Source of the DNA: Christensenellaceae bacterium
Lineage (GTDB): Bacteria > Bacillota > Clostridia > Christensenellales > CAG-138
Length of the DNA stretch: 64,000 nt
Direction: 5' to 3'
NCBI GenBank assembly: GCA_031261085.1
Contig: JAISKB010000012.1
Span: forward strand, 16,855-80,854
Every line of letters starts with the position of its first letter. The stretch's first letter is position 1. The position numbers and the translations under genes are program-made. This document shows, in pieces, positions 51,608 through 60,107 of the stretch. Under the pieces are notes generated by a model. It was not told the origin of the DNA. It did not search any database and was given only the letters and a program-made list of their open reading frames with translations.

Positions 51608-52762
51608 TTACCAAGGCCGGCGGCCGCACACGAAATGCTTCTTCCAATAGGTGGTGGAGAAGGAACGCTTTACGACCTTGCCGTTGGCGCTGGAGGCGTC
51701 TATCATCATACCGCTGGAAACCACAATGCCCACATGCCCCACCTTGCTAAACCCATCGTTGTAGAAGAAAATCAAATCGCCCTTTTTCAGGCTGTTTATG
51801 CTGGATATCTTCTCCCAATCGCTCACCTGTGAATAGCCCGCCGCGCTCAAACGCCGCCGGTTGCTGCCCGCTTGCTTTAAGCAGTAGTATACAAGGCCAC
51901 TGCAATCAAAGCTGCTGGGGCCGGTTTTGCCCAATATGTAGGTGCTGCCCATCTTACTCTTCGCTATCTCGATCATTTTGGAAACGCTGGCTTTGGTGCG
52001 GGCCGCCTGCACCTTGCTGGCGCTTTCTTTGGCGTTTGGCGAGTAGAGCAGCTCATAGGTATAGGTGCCGGCCAAGCCATCGGCGCTCAGGCCGTTGCGG
52101 CGCTGAAAATCCTTTATGGCCGCAATGGTCTTTTCGCCATAATAGCCCGTCGTCTCGCTCATGTAGCCCATGTCCTTGAGCTGCTTTTGCATGTTGGTGA
52201 CATCATCGCCCCGCATGCCCTCTTTTACGATGTACTTGGGCGCGGTATCGCTGTAAATTAGATGGAGCGTTTGTTCGCCGGCCACGCCATCCTCTGTGAT
52301 AGCGGTGCCCAGCGTTTCGGTAAAGGCGACCTGCCGCTGAAACAGCCGTACCGCCGCCGCCGTGGCGGGGCCATAAAGCTGCGTGCTTTCATCCAAATCG
52401 AGGTACCCAAGCTGCATCAGCCGCTCCTGCAGCTGCTGCACGGGCTCCCCCTCGATGCCGCGCTTTAGGGTAGGGTCGGGCGTGGGCGTGGGGGTAGGCA
52501 CCGGCGTGGGGGAGGGCGTGAGCACGATTTCTACATAGTTGGTTTCCTCGGGCACCCCGCGGGAAAGCGCGAGCGCCTGCGTGCCTGCGGCCACTTTGGG
52601 GCGGCTAAAGAGCGTGATGCACAGCACCGCGATAGCCGCCGCGCCGGCCGCGCCGCCGATGAGCCACGCCTTGGCCCGCGGCGCCAATAATTCGTTTATG
52701 TCGTGAAAAAATCTGCGCGCGCGCTTTGCGAATATGCGCCGCCGCCTATGAAGATTGGCCAT
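51608..52762 (-). CDS. Membrane-anchored NlpC/P60 cell-wall peptidase with two peptidoglycan-binding domains
   Basis: 384 residues. Basic N-terminus, one membrane helix at about residues 32-50, a Pro/Thr linker (LTPSPTPVPTPTPTPDP), two PG_binding_1 domains (EPVQQLQERLMQLGYLD; DDVTNMQKQLKDMGYMS), and a C-terminal NlpC/P60 domain with catalytic Cys in SSFDCSGLVYYCLKQAG, His in KVGHVGIVVSSG. It should cut stem peptides in the wall during growth or division. Start ATG 52762 after AAGGAG; GTG at 52768 overlaps that site. Confidence 0.9.
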   Translation of the reverse strand: MANLHRRRRIFAKRARRFFHDINELLAPRAKAWLIGGAAGAAAIAVLCITLFSRPKVAAGTQALALSRGVPEETNYVEIVLTPSPTPVPTPTPTPDPTLKRGIEGEPVQQLQERLMQLGYLDLDESTQLYGPATAAAVRLFQRQVAFTETLGTAITEDGVAGEQTLHLIYSDTAPKYIVKEGMRGDDVTNMQKQLKDMGYMSETTGYYGEKTIAAIKDFQRRNGLSADGLAGTYTYELLYSPNAKESASKVQAARTKASVSKMIEIAKSKMGSTYILGKTGPSSFDCSGLVYYCLKQAGSNRRRLSAAGYSQVSDWEKISSINSLKKGDLIFFYNDGFSKVGHVGIVVSSGMMIDASSANGKVVKRSFSTTYWKKHFVCGRRPW

Positions 52763-52973
52763 TCTCACTCCTTAAAACCGCCGGCAAATACGATTGCTTC
52801 TTGCCTGCAAAGCTCCCTGCCGCGGGCAAACGCCCAGGGCCGCGCTTTTATGATACCAGTTACAATTGATTCTACCCGTTTTTTATCCTTTTTTCAATCG
52901 CGGCGCGCAATATGTCAGAGTTTGTTTACATTCCGGCAAAAAAGCGCGGCTGATAAGCGCGGCGTGGGTTCGG

Positions 52974-53002
52974 TTGAAAACGGCGTAGGTATGGTTTACA
53001 AT
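52974..53002 (+). promoter_or_regulatory. Promoter of the ZIP transporter gene
   Basis: TTGAAA (52974-52979), 17 bases, TACAAT (52997-53002); leader of about 27 bases. Confidence 0.75.
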
Positions 53003-53035
53003 GGAGTAAATCCTTGGGAATGAGGTGCTTATTAT

Positions 53036-53827
53036 ATGTATGGATGGCTGATGGCGGCGGGCGGCCTTGGCTTTATATTTTTGATGACGACCTGCGGCGC
53101 GGCCACGGTGTTCTTCTTCCGTAAGGCCGGGAATGCGGCGCTGCAAAAGATATTTTTGGGCTTTGCGGCGGGGGTTATGATAGCCGCATCGGTGTGGAGC
53201 TTGCTCATACCCGCCATAGAGCAGGCGGAGGCCGCCGGGCACATAGGCTGGATACCCGCCGCGCTGGGGTTTATAGGCGGCGTGGCGTTTTTGCTGCTGC
53301 TCGACAAGCTCACACCTCACCTGCATCCGGCTGAAAATGTGCAGGAGGGGCCGCCCACCTCTGCAAAGCGCACCACGCTGCTGATATCGGCGGTCACGCT
53401 GCACAATATCCCCGAGGGCATGGCGGTGGGGCTGGCGTTTGCGCTGGCCGCGCAGCAGGGCGGCGACGAGGGGCTGTATGCATCGGCCATCGCGCTGGCG
53501 CTGGGCATCGGCATACAAAACTTCCCCGAAGGCGCGGCGGTGGCGCTGCCGCTTCGGCAAGAGGGCTTAAGCGCGGGGAAAGCATTTTGGATGGGATGCG
53601 CCTCCGGCGCGGTGGAGCCGGTGTTCGGCTGCGTTACGGTGCTGCTCGCCTCGTTGATTGCGCCGGCCATGCCCTGGCTGCTGGCGTTTGCGGCAGGCGC
53701 CATGATGTATGTGGTGATAGAGGAGCTTATACCCGAGGCGCACTTGGGCGAGCATTCCGATGTGGGCACGCTGGGCGCGCTGGCGGGGTTTTTGGTGATG
53801 ATGATACTGGATGTCGCGCTGGGCTGA
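53036..53827 (+). CDS. ZIP-family divalent metal transporter
   Basis: 263 residues, eight membrane segments. The metal-site motifs are clear: AVTLHNIPEGMAVG in helix 4 and IQNFPEGAAVALP in helix 5. A short His-containing loop (DKLTPHLHPAEN) lies between helices 3 and 4, and EELIPEAH near the C-terminus. Relatives (ZupT/GufA) move zinc or iron into the cytoplasm. Single gene with own promoter; GAGGTG precedes the ATG. Confidence 0.92.
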   Translation: MYGWLMAAGGLGFIFLMTTCGAATVFFFRKAGNAALQKIFLGFAAGVMIAASVWSLLIPAIEQAEAAGHIGWIPAALGFIGGVAFLLLLDKLTPHLHPAENVQEGPPTSAKRTTLLISAVTLHNIPEGMAVGLAFALAAQQGGDEGLYASAIALALGIGIQNFPEGAAVALPLRQEGLSAGKAFWMGCASGAVEPVFGCVTVLLASLIAPAMPWLLAFAAGAMMYVVIEELIPEAHLGEHSDVGTLGALAGFLVMMILDVALG

Positions 53828-53888
53828 CGGGTGCCCCCTGCCCGCAAAGGGTGCGCAGGCTGGCCTTGCCACCGTTGGTTGACAAAAT

Positions 53889-53904
53889 ACCAAGCGTGCT
53901 TGGT
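53889..53904. promoter_or_regulatory. Operator-like inverted repeat ahead of the XRE regulator
   Basis: ACCAAGC-GT-GCTTGGT, a perfect 7-base-pair inverted repeat just after TTGACA (53879-53884). Size and location suit autoregulation by the HTH protein encoded at 53963. Confidence 0.6.
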
Positions 53905-53962
53905 GGCTTTGCAACCTTGGCCCTTGGTACCATGGCATTACCTTAAGAAAGGGGTGTCGAAT

Positions 53963-54577
53963 ATGAAAATCGCGGACAGAATACAAATTTTACGAAAATC
54001 AAAAGGCATATCCCAAGAGGAGCTTGCGGACAAAATCGGGGTGTCACGGCAGGCCGTTTCCAAATGGGAGAGCGAGCAAAGCGTGCCCGATATGGACAGG
54101 GTCATCATCATGAGCGATTACTTCGAGGTGACGACGGACTATATCCTAAAGGGGATAGAGAACGAAAAACAGGCGAATGAAAGGGCTGTGAACGCGGCAA
54201 TATTTGTGATTACCGCCACCGTTTTAAATTTTATAGGCCTGGTCGTTTCCAGCGCGATATGGTACGAAAAGCAAGCTGCCATGGCGGTGGGCATAGGGCT
54301 GATTTTTTTGGCGATGGGCTGTATGATATTCGGCATTGGGATGGCGGCCGGGCCTGTGCGGGGTAAGGAAAAGGCGAAGCGCGCCTTTTGGACAGTCAAC
54401 ATTTGGATGCTGGCCTTTATACCGCTTTCCCTCGTTTACAACGTGCTGTTCACGGGCTTCGCTGCGCCATACCCCATACCCGCCGGTACGCGCATTGCGT
54501 TCCCGGTTTTTTGGCTGGTGTATATAGCCATATGCCTTGGCGTGGTCCTTGCGCAGGTGAAAACGGCGCGGAAATAG
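53963..54577 (+). CDS. XRE-family regulator with C-terminal membrane domain
   Basis: 204 residues. The first 65 form an HTH_3 domain: RIQILRKSKGISQEELADKIGVSRQAVSKWESEQSVPDMDR. From about residue 78 four hydrophobic segments follow (AAIFVITATVLNFIGLVV, AMAVGIGLIFLAMGCMIF, IWMLAFIPLSLVYNVLF, FPVFWLVYIAICLGVVLAQV), so this is a membrane-tethered regulator, a layout common in Clostridia. Target unknown. ATG 53963 follows GAAAGGGGTG. Confidence 0.85.
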   Translation: MKIADRIQILRKSKGISQEELADKIGVSRQAVSKWESEQSVPDMDRVIIMSDYFEVTTDYILKGIENEKQANERAVNAAIFVITATVLNFIGLVVSSAIWYEKQAAMAVGIGLIFLAMGCMIFGIGMAAGPVRGKEKAKRAFWTVNIWMLAFIPLSLVYNVLFTGFAAPYPIPAGTRIAFPVFWLVYIAICLGVVLAQVKTARK

Positions 54578-54650
54578 CGCGGTTTCCCTATCCCCGGCTC
54601 CCTGCGGGAGAGCTGCGATACTAAAGAGTAGAAAGGATACCGAACGAACA

Positions 54651-54680
54651 GCGCAGCGGGCGAGCAAACGCCTGCTGCGC
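54651..54680. terminator. Possible hairpin between converging genes
   Basis: GCGCAGCGGGCG and CGCCTGCTGCGC pair with one mismatch around a 6-base loop between the stops of the XRE and isochorismatase genes. T runs are weak. Confidence 0.4.
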
Positions 54681-54704
54681 TATGCGGTTTATAGGGGAAA
54701 GCGC

Positions 54705-55196
54705 TTAACGCAACAGATCATTCAAACCAATTATTTTACTGCCTTGACCTTCATAATAGCGCAGCATTTCGTCGATTTTCCTTTTATCATAGCTGGTAAT
54801 GCAGTCCGACAGGACGGTGACGCCATAATTTGCTTTGCACAAATTGTAGCAGGTTGATTTAACGCAAGCAACGGCATCCGCTCCCGCTATGTAGAAATTA
54901 TCTATCTCATTCTTGCGGATAAAGTCCGCAAAGCCTTCACTGGTTAACGCGTTCCCCTTGGTTTTTGTAAAAATATTTGTGGATACGATTGTCAGGTCCG
55001 AAGCCAATTCAGCCCCATAGGTATCGGGTTTAAACGTCCGCGTGCCGGCTGATAGATTTTCATGCCGTATATAAACGACATGAATACCCTGACGAACCGC
55101 CCAATCGATCGCTTTATTGATATTGTCAATAACGTCCTTGTAATTTTTTGTTATATCATTTTGAATATCGATGATTACCAAGGCTTTGTTCTGCAT
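54705..55196 (-). CDS. Isochorismatase-family cysteine hydrolase
   Basis: 163 residues. Catalytic Asp in ALVIIDIQNDIT (residue 9), Lys in the KPDTYGAEL/TKTKGN region, and the nucleophile Cys in IAGADAVACVKSTCYN. This Rossmann-like family hydrolyses amides such as nicotinamide or simply isochorismate; the substrate is not evident. It follows the GyrI-like gene by 12 bases on the same strand, probably cotranscribed. Confidence 0.87.
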   Translation of the reverse strand: MQNKALVIIDIQNDITKNYKDVIDNINKAIDWAVRQGIHVVYIRHENLSAGTRTFKPDTYGAELASDLTIVSTNIFTKTKGNALTSEGFADFIRKNEIDNFYIAGADAVACVKSTCYNLCKANYGVTVLSDCITSYDKRKIDEMLRYYEGQGSKIIGLNDLLR

Positions 55197-55208
55197 CGTG
55201 TTTCCTCC

Positions 55209-55847
55209 TTATTGTTTTTTCCTTATCGGATACCGAATCATTGTTTTCAGTTTCTCGGTTGCTGTTTTGCGCGGGTCGGAAAGATAGATTTCATGATGGT
55301 GGCGGTTTTCCGAAAAGTCCGTGAAATAGCCTAATTCCACAATGAATTTTTCCAATGCGGCGGTGCTTTTTGGTTCGTCGTCGTAAGAGCCGATATGCAA
55401 TATCTGGGCACATAAGCCTTCCTCAAACTTTACGAGCCGAGCCGAAGATAAATCAAGTTCCGGCTTTTTCTTTGCAACGACGGTTTTCATATTTTCGAAT
55501 ACTTTCGGTGTCGCAAAATCAGGCAGACGAATCATTGAAGTCCAGCAAAAGCTGTCCTTATCAGATAAGTCTGTAATCACGCCATCGTCCTCATTCCACC
55601 ATAGCCCTTCCAACGGCGGCACGACAAAATCAAAATATCCAGCAGGGGCATCGCCGCTCATCTTACTCATCTTTATAGCATAAGAAATTCCGTATAGCGC
55701 ACCCACGGCGTTTTGGTACGCAGATGAGGTGTTCGGGTTGCCTTTGCCGTCCACCATGACGAAAGGCATCATCGGTACGTCCACGATGTAAGGCTTTGCA
55801 GTGGGTGAGTAGAGCGCCTTATATTCTTTCTTAAAATCGAATGCCAT
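55209..55847 (-). CDS. GyrI-like small-molecule-binding domain protein
   Basis: 212 residues. Starts FDFKKEYKALYSPTAKPYIVDVPMMPFVMVDGKGNPN, the opening typical of stand-alone GyrI-like (SOUL/BmrR C-terminal fold) proteins; a later HHHEIYLSDPRKTATEKLKT ends the domain. The fold binds hydrophobic cations and drugs, and such proteins are often encoded next to YafY/WYL regulators, as here. No DNA-binding domain is present. Confidence 0.85.
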   Translation of the reverse strand: MAFDFKKEYKALYSPTAKPYIVDVPMMPFVMVDGKGNPNTSSAYQNAVGALYGISYAIKMSKMSGDAPAGYFDFVVPPLEGLWWNEDDGVITDLSDKDSFCWTSMIRLPDFATPKVFENMKTVVAKKKPELDLSSARLVKFEEGLCAQILHIGSYDDEPKSTAALEKFIVELGYFTDFSENRHHHEIYLSDPRKTATEKLKTMIRYPIRKKQ

Positions 55848-55912
55848 TTTTTCGTCCCCTTTAATAAATTTCTATTTAGCTTTGCTTGCATCTTTATTGT
55901 ACTACACAATTG

Positions 55913-55941
55913 TTGACAACTATATGGTAACAATCCATAAT
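55913..55941 (+). promoter_or_regulatory. Divergent promoter region of GyrI-like and WYL-regulator genes
   Basis: Rightward: TTGACA (55913-55918), 17 bases, CATAAT (55936-55941). Leftward: TTGTCA overlapping the same bases on the other strand, 17 bases, TAAAGA. The two -35 boxes overlap, so one regulator could control both genes. Confidence 0.7.
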
Positions 55942-55973
55942 GATGGAAAGAAATTTTGAAAGGCGGCCGCCGG

Positions 55974-56921
55974 ATGAAGGTTGACAGGCTCGTTAGCATC
56001 ATTATGATACTCCTTGATAAAGAGCGGATAGGCGCGCGGGAGCTGGCGGAACTGTTTGAGGTTTCACCCCGCACGATCTACCGCGACATAGACGCTATAA
56101 ACATGGCGGGTATCCCGGTGCGCGGGGCATCGGGGGTGGGCGGCGGCTTTGAAATCATGCGGGAATACAAGCTTGATAAAAAGGTCTTTTCGGCCGCCGA
56201 CCTTTCCGCTATCCTGATGGGGCTTTCCAGTCTTTCGGGCATGATACGGGGGGAGGAGCTGGTAAACGCCCTTGCGAAGGTCAAGAGCTTTATCCCCGCC
56301 GACAGGGCGAAGGATATTGAATTAAAAGCAAATCAAATCGTTATAGATTTAAGCCCGTGGATGGGCAACAGGAACACACAGCCCTATTTGGAAATTATCA
56401 AAACAGCTTTACAAAAGAGCAGGCTGCTTTCGTTTGAATATGCGGACCGCTGCGGGAACAAAACCGCGCGAACGGCCGAGCCGTATCAGCTTGTGCTGAA
56501 AAGCAGCCATTGGTACCTTTGGGGGTATTGCCATACAAGAAAGGATTTTCGCTTATTCAAGCTATCCCGCATATCCAACCTGCAAATGCAAGAGGAAGTT
56601 TTTGCGCCGCGGGAGTATCAAAAACCGCAGTTGGATTTCCCGGAGGATGTTTTGGAAGCCATGCAAACAAAAATCAAAATTCGTATTCATAAATCAATTA
56701 TGGAGCGGGTGATGGATCATTGCATCAATGAACGCTTTTCGCCGGATGGTGATGAACATTATATTGTCCATTGTCCTTTTATAGAGAACGAATACTCCTA
56801 CAATATTCTTTTGGGGTTCGGGGATAAATGCGAGTGCATAGAGCCGCTGCATATACGCGCAGAAATGAAGCGGCGTATACAGGACATAGCTGTCATTTAC
56901 GAAAGCGAATACATGGAGTAA
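55974..56921 (+). CDS. YafY-type transcriptional regulator: HTH and WYL domains
   Basis: 315 residues. N-terminal HTH_11: LVSIIMILLDKERIGARELAELFEVSPRTIYRDIDAI. A WYL domain lies at about 140-220 (RLLSFEYADRCGNKTARTAEPYQLVL, SSHWYLWGYCHTRKDFRLFKLSRI) and a WCX-like C-terminus follows. WYL proteins sense ligands, often nucleotides. Likely controls the divergent GyrI-like/isochorismatase pair. ATG 55974 has GAAAGG 9 bases ahead. Confidence 0.9.
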   Translation: MKVDRLVSIIMILLDKERIGARELAELFEVSPRTIYRDIDAINMAGIPVRGASGVGGGFEIMREYKLDKKVFSAADLSAILMGLSSLSGMIRGEELVNALAKVKSFIPADRAKDIELKANQIVIDLSPWMGNRNTQPYLEIIKTALQKSRLLSFEYADRCGNKTARTAEPYQLVLKSSHWYLWGYCHTRKDFRLFKLSRISNLQMQEEVFAPREYQKPQLDFPEDVLEAMQTKIKIRIHKSIMERVMDHCINERFSPDGDEHYIVHCPFIENEYSYNILLGFGDKCECIEPLHIRAEMKRRIQDIAVIYESEYME

Positions 56922-56950
56922 TACGAGAAAACCGGCGGTTTGCCTTAACC

Positions 56951-56977
56951 AAAAAAAGCCCCTCCCGAAGGAGGGGC
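56951..56977 (-). terminator. Terminator of the HAD/phosphoglycerate-mutase operon
   Basis: On the minus strand GCCCCTCC-TTCG-GGAGGGGC followed by seven T: a strong leftward terminator. Confidence 0.92.
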
Positions 56978-56992
56978 AAAGCATACGGTTGT

Positions 56993-58561
56993 CTATTCGC
57001 GGTAGCGCGTGCCCGCGCCGGCTACCAGCGACTCATAGGCGCGCTGAACCTTCGCCCAGTTCTGGTCGCGGTCGAGCGCAATGCCCCTGCCCACGCCGGA
57101 AACGATATAGCCGATGCCCTTTTCATCGAGCGTTTCGCCCAGCTCCTCCAGCAGTGCGGGCGCGCTGCCGGGCTCGGTGGAGCGCCCGTCGAAGATGATG
57201 TGCACAAACACATCGTTCAGCCCGTTCGCCTTGGCCATATCCAGCAGCGCCAGCGGGTAGTCGATGGAGCCGTGGGAGGATTTTTTGGTGAGCAGCGCCA
57301 GCAGGTGCAACGCCGCGCCGCGCTCCTTGGCGCCCCGAATGGAGGCGAGGAACACGGGGTTTTCGGCAAAGGAGCCATCCTTCATGGCGGCGTCCAACCG
57401 CACATCATCCTGCAATACCACGCGGCCGGAGCCCAGGTTGATGTGCCCCGCCTCAGAATTGCCCGCCTTGCCTGCGGCCAGGCCTACCGCCTCGCCGGAG
57501 GCCGCCAGCTTAACCCACGGGGCGGTGGCTAGCAGGGCGTCCCAGTTGGGCGTTACGCCCGTATATATGGGGTTGCCCGCATCCTGCGCGCCCAGGCCCC
57601 AGCCATCCAGTATGATCAGCAACACCTTTTGCCGCTCCTCGAAGCGGAACAGCGGCGCGCCCAGCATTTCGGCGGGCTGCGCTATGCCCATGGCGGCCAG
57701 CACAGTGGGGGCTACATCGCCCAGCTTGCCCTCGTTTGCTATGGGGGCGGCGCCCTGCGCAACGGCGGCAAACGCCACAAGGTTGGAGGTATGCGCCACA
57801 TGCGGCGTGCCCTCGGGCGTGTGCAGCACCTCGATGTTGCCGTGATCCGCGGTGACAAACACGGCATAGCCCTTTTGCTTCGCTTCTTCGATGACCCGCC
57901 CCAGGTGTGTATCCACAATGCCGGCGCACGCCACCTTGGCGGCGTCGTTGCTGGTGTGGCCTATCACATCGCCGTTGGCGAAGTTGGTAACGATGAAGTC
58001 ATAGCCCTTATCCAGCCCCTCCACCACTTTATCGGCCACCTGCGGCAGGCTCAGCGCGGGCACCGTGTCGAAGGGCACGCCCTTGGGGGAGGGTATGCGC
58101 AGGTCCTCCTCTTGGGCGAAGGGCTGTTGGTTGCCGCCGTTGAAGAAGAACGTCACATGCGCAAACTTTTCGCTCTCGGCGCAATGGAACTGGCTTTTGC
58201 CTGCCTCCGCGAGCACCTGCGCCAGCGTGCCCGCCACCTTGGAGGGCGCGAAGGCGATGGGGATATCCGTATACTTGTCGCTGTACATCGTGAGTATCAC
58301 AAAATCCAGCGGGTCGAGCTTTTTGCGTTCAAACCCGGTAAAACTCGGGTCGGTAAAGGCGTCGGTCAGCTCTATTTCGCGTTCGCCGCGGCGGCAGCAA
58401 AAAATCACCGCGTCGCCGGGGGCAATGCTGCCCACCGGTTTGCCGTCGCTGCCCTCCAGGCTCATGGGCTCCAGCGAATAATCGGCCGAGCCTTGGGCAT
58501 AGGCCTCTTTTACGGCGCGGGCAAGCGCGCTGGCGCCGCGTAAAGTCGTGGTTTTGGTCAT
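56993..58561 (-). CDS. gpmI: Circularly permuted cofactor-independent phosphoglycerate mutase (iPGM)
   Basis: 522 residues, all parts of iPGM but in the wrong order. Residues 1-305 match the second half of normal iPGM (KPVGSIAPGDAVIF, SEKFAHVTFFFNGG, NFANGDVIGHTS, TADHGN, AHTSN, GKLGDVAPTVLAAMG). Residues 312-520 match its first half (VLLIILDGWGLG, ASGEAVGL, GNSEAGHINLGSGR, then the transferase domain ending AYESLVAGAGTRYRE). Metal ligands present: D319, S369 (phospho-acceptor), D198, H202, D239, H240, H257. In the transferase domain the usual DGRD is DGRS and SDGGVHSH is KKSSHGS, so the substrate may differ. It starts 2 bases after the HAD stop and is the last gene of the operon. Confidence 0.9.
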   Translation of the reverse strand: MTKTTTLRGASALARAVKEAYAQGSADYSLEPMSLEGSDGKPVGSIAPGDAVIFCCRRGEREIELTDAFTDPSFTGFERKKLDPLDFVILTMYSDKYTDIPIAFAPSKVAGTLAQVLAEAGKSQFHCAESEKFAHVTFFFNGGNQQPFAQEEDLRIPSPKGVPFDTVPALSLPQVADKVVEGLDKGYDFIVTNFANGDVIGHTSNDAAKVACAGIVDTHLGRVIEEAKQKGYAVFVTADHGNIEVLHTPEGTPHVAHTSNLVAFAAVAQGAAPIANEGKLGDVAPTVLAAMGIAQPAEMLGAPLFRFEERQKVLLIILDGWGLGAQDAGNPIYTGVTPNWDALLATAPWVKLAASGEAVGLAAGKAGNSEAGHINLGSGRVVLQDDVRLDAAMKDGSFAENPVFLASIRGAKERGAALHLLALLTKKSSHGSIDYPLALLDMAKANGLNDVFVHIIFDGRSTEPGSAPALLEELGETLDEKGIGYIVSGVGRGIALDRDQNWAKVQRAYESLVAGAGTRYRE

Positions 58562-58563
58562 GG

Positions 58564-59328
58564 TTATATGCTCCTTTTCTCCAATGCATCCTCGTTTATG
58601 CGCGGCGCGCCGGGGAATACATCAAGCAGTTGGTCAAAGCGCGTGATAACGCCGGTGGGCTGGTTTTCTTCGGTGAGCTTCAGCGGGGAAGCGCCAGCGT
58701 ATTCCACCGCGATGGTCGCGGCAAACATGGATTCCTTCGCGCCGATGATGTCGCGCTTAAGGTTATCCCCCACAAAAGCGCTGTGCTCCGGCAGCGCCTT
58801 CGCCTCGCTTAGGGCGAGGAAGTAAATGGCCGGGTGCGGCTTGCGCAGCATGGTGACGGAGGATTGCTGCACGGTGGCAAAGTAAGGCCGCAGCTTATCG
58901 GCATCCAGCCACTCGTCGATTTCATCGCAGCCAATCAGGTCGCTGATGATGCCCAGGGTATAGCCGCGCGCGTGCAGCTCCTTCACGGTGGATATGCCGC
59001 CCTCCACGACCTTGCGCTCGCCCTTGGCGCGGCGGTATTGGTAGGTGAGCTCGGCGGCGTTTTTGGTTATGCGGGCCTTATCATATTCCGGCACCAGCCA
59101 GCGCGTCCACAGCATATCCATGGGGGCCTCGCACATATACTTGAGCGCCCAGTTGCGGTAGCCATCGTAGCGCGCGTCCAGCAGCGCGTGGAAGGCGTGG
59201 GGCTCCATATCGGTGCCCGTAAGCTCCGCCATGCGGCGCACGGCGGCATCCACATAAGGCGGGTTGGGGGTAACCACGCGGAACGTGCCGCCCAAATCGA
59301 GGAATATTGCGCGTATCTCTTTTCCCAT
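58564..59328 (-). CDS. HAD-superfamily hydrolase 1 of 4 (DxG nucleophile motif)
   Basis: 254 residues. HAD motif I reads FLDLGGTF: nucleophile Asp is present but the usual Asp two residues on is Gly. Motif II Ser in LGIISDLIG, motif III Lys in RKPHPAIYF, motif IV FVGDNLKRDIIGAK. A helical cap lies between motifs I and II, as in subfamily IA. The start overlaps the stop of the upstream paralogue (TAATG). Substrate unknown; the phosphoglycerate-mutase gene is 2 bases downstream. Confidence 0.88.
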   Translation of the reverse strand: MGKEIRAIFLDLGGTFRVVTPNPPYVDAAVRRMAELTGTDMEPHAFHALLDARYDGYRNWALKYMCEAPMDMLWTRWLVPEYDKARITKNAAELTYQYRRAKGERKVVEGGISTVKELHARGYTLGIISDLIGCDEIDEWLDADKLRPYFATVQQSSVTMLRKPHPAIYFLALSEAKALPEHSAFVGDNLKRDIIGAKESMFAATIAVEYAGASPLKLTEENQPTGVITRFDQLLDVFPGAPRINEDALEKRSI

Positions 59329-60089
59329 TATGCCCTCCGTATTTTATCCCAGGCAACGGAAGGCGCGCCGGGGAATATCTCTTTTAGCTCGGCAAAGTCA
59401 TATATGACGGCGTCCGGGCGGTTTTCATCGGTGATCTTCTCGCGGCTGAGCTTTTCGGGCGTGGTGTATAGGATGAACATGCCATAGCCCGCCAACCGCG
59501 TGCCCTCTATATCCCGCTTTAGGTTATCGCCAATGTATACGCAGCGCTCCGGCGGCACGCCCAGCATGTCGCACGCCTTGGCGCTCAAGCGCGGGTCCGG
59601 CTTGCGGATGCCCTCTACGCAGGAGAGCAGCACCACGTCGAAGTAATCGGCCAGCTTGTCGCTCTCCAGCCAATCGGGTATCTCGCGGGAGGTGACGAGG
59701 TTGCTGATGATGCCCAGCCGGTAGCCGTTTTGGTGCAGGTCGCGGATGGATTGCGCCCCGTTTGGCGCGACCACGCGGCGGCCGTCCTTGTTGCGGTATT
59801 CTATCGTGAGCTCGATGGCGTTGCGCTCTATCAGCGCGCGCGGATATTCCGGCGTGAGCCACTTCGTCCATAACTCGGCCTCCGGCGCCTCCCGCATGGT
59901 CTCGAAGCACCATTTGCGGTAGCCCTCGTAGCGGTAGTCGAGGAACTTGCAAAACGCATCGGGGTCGCCGGTTTCGCCGCAAAGCTCCGCAATGCGGCGG
60001 CGCGCCTGCGCCTCAAACGCGGCATCCCGCTCCACCAGGCGGAGCGTACCGCCCAAATCATAAAAAATCGCGTCAAATTCTTGTTGCAT
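59328..60089 (-). CDS. HAD-superfamily hydrolase 2 of 4 (DxG nucleophile motif)
   Basis: 253 residues, paralogue of its neighbours. Motif I FYDLGGTL, motif II LGIISNLVT, motif III RKPDPRLS, motif IV YIGDNLKRDIEGTR. The cap segment RYEGYRKWCFETMREAPEAE matches RYDGYRNWALKYMCEAPMDM of paralogue 1, showing that these two are the closest pair. The C-terminal IFPGAPSV also matches paralogue 1. Confidence 0.88.
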   Translation of the reverse strand: MQQEFDAIFYDLGGTLRLVERDAAFEAQARRRIAELCGETGDPDAFCKFLDYRYEGYRKWCFETMREAPEAELWTKWLTPEYPRALIERNAIELTIEYRNKDGRRVVAPNGAQSIRDLHQNGYRLGIISNLVTSREIPDWLESDKLADYFDVVLLSCVEGIRKPDPRLSAKACDMLGVPPERCVYIGDNLKRDIEGTRLAGYGMFILYTTPEKLSREKITDENRPDAVIYDFAELKEIFPGAPSVAWDKIRRA

Positions 60090-60107
60090 ATAGTTTGTAC
60101 CTCCGGC

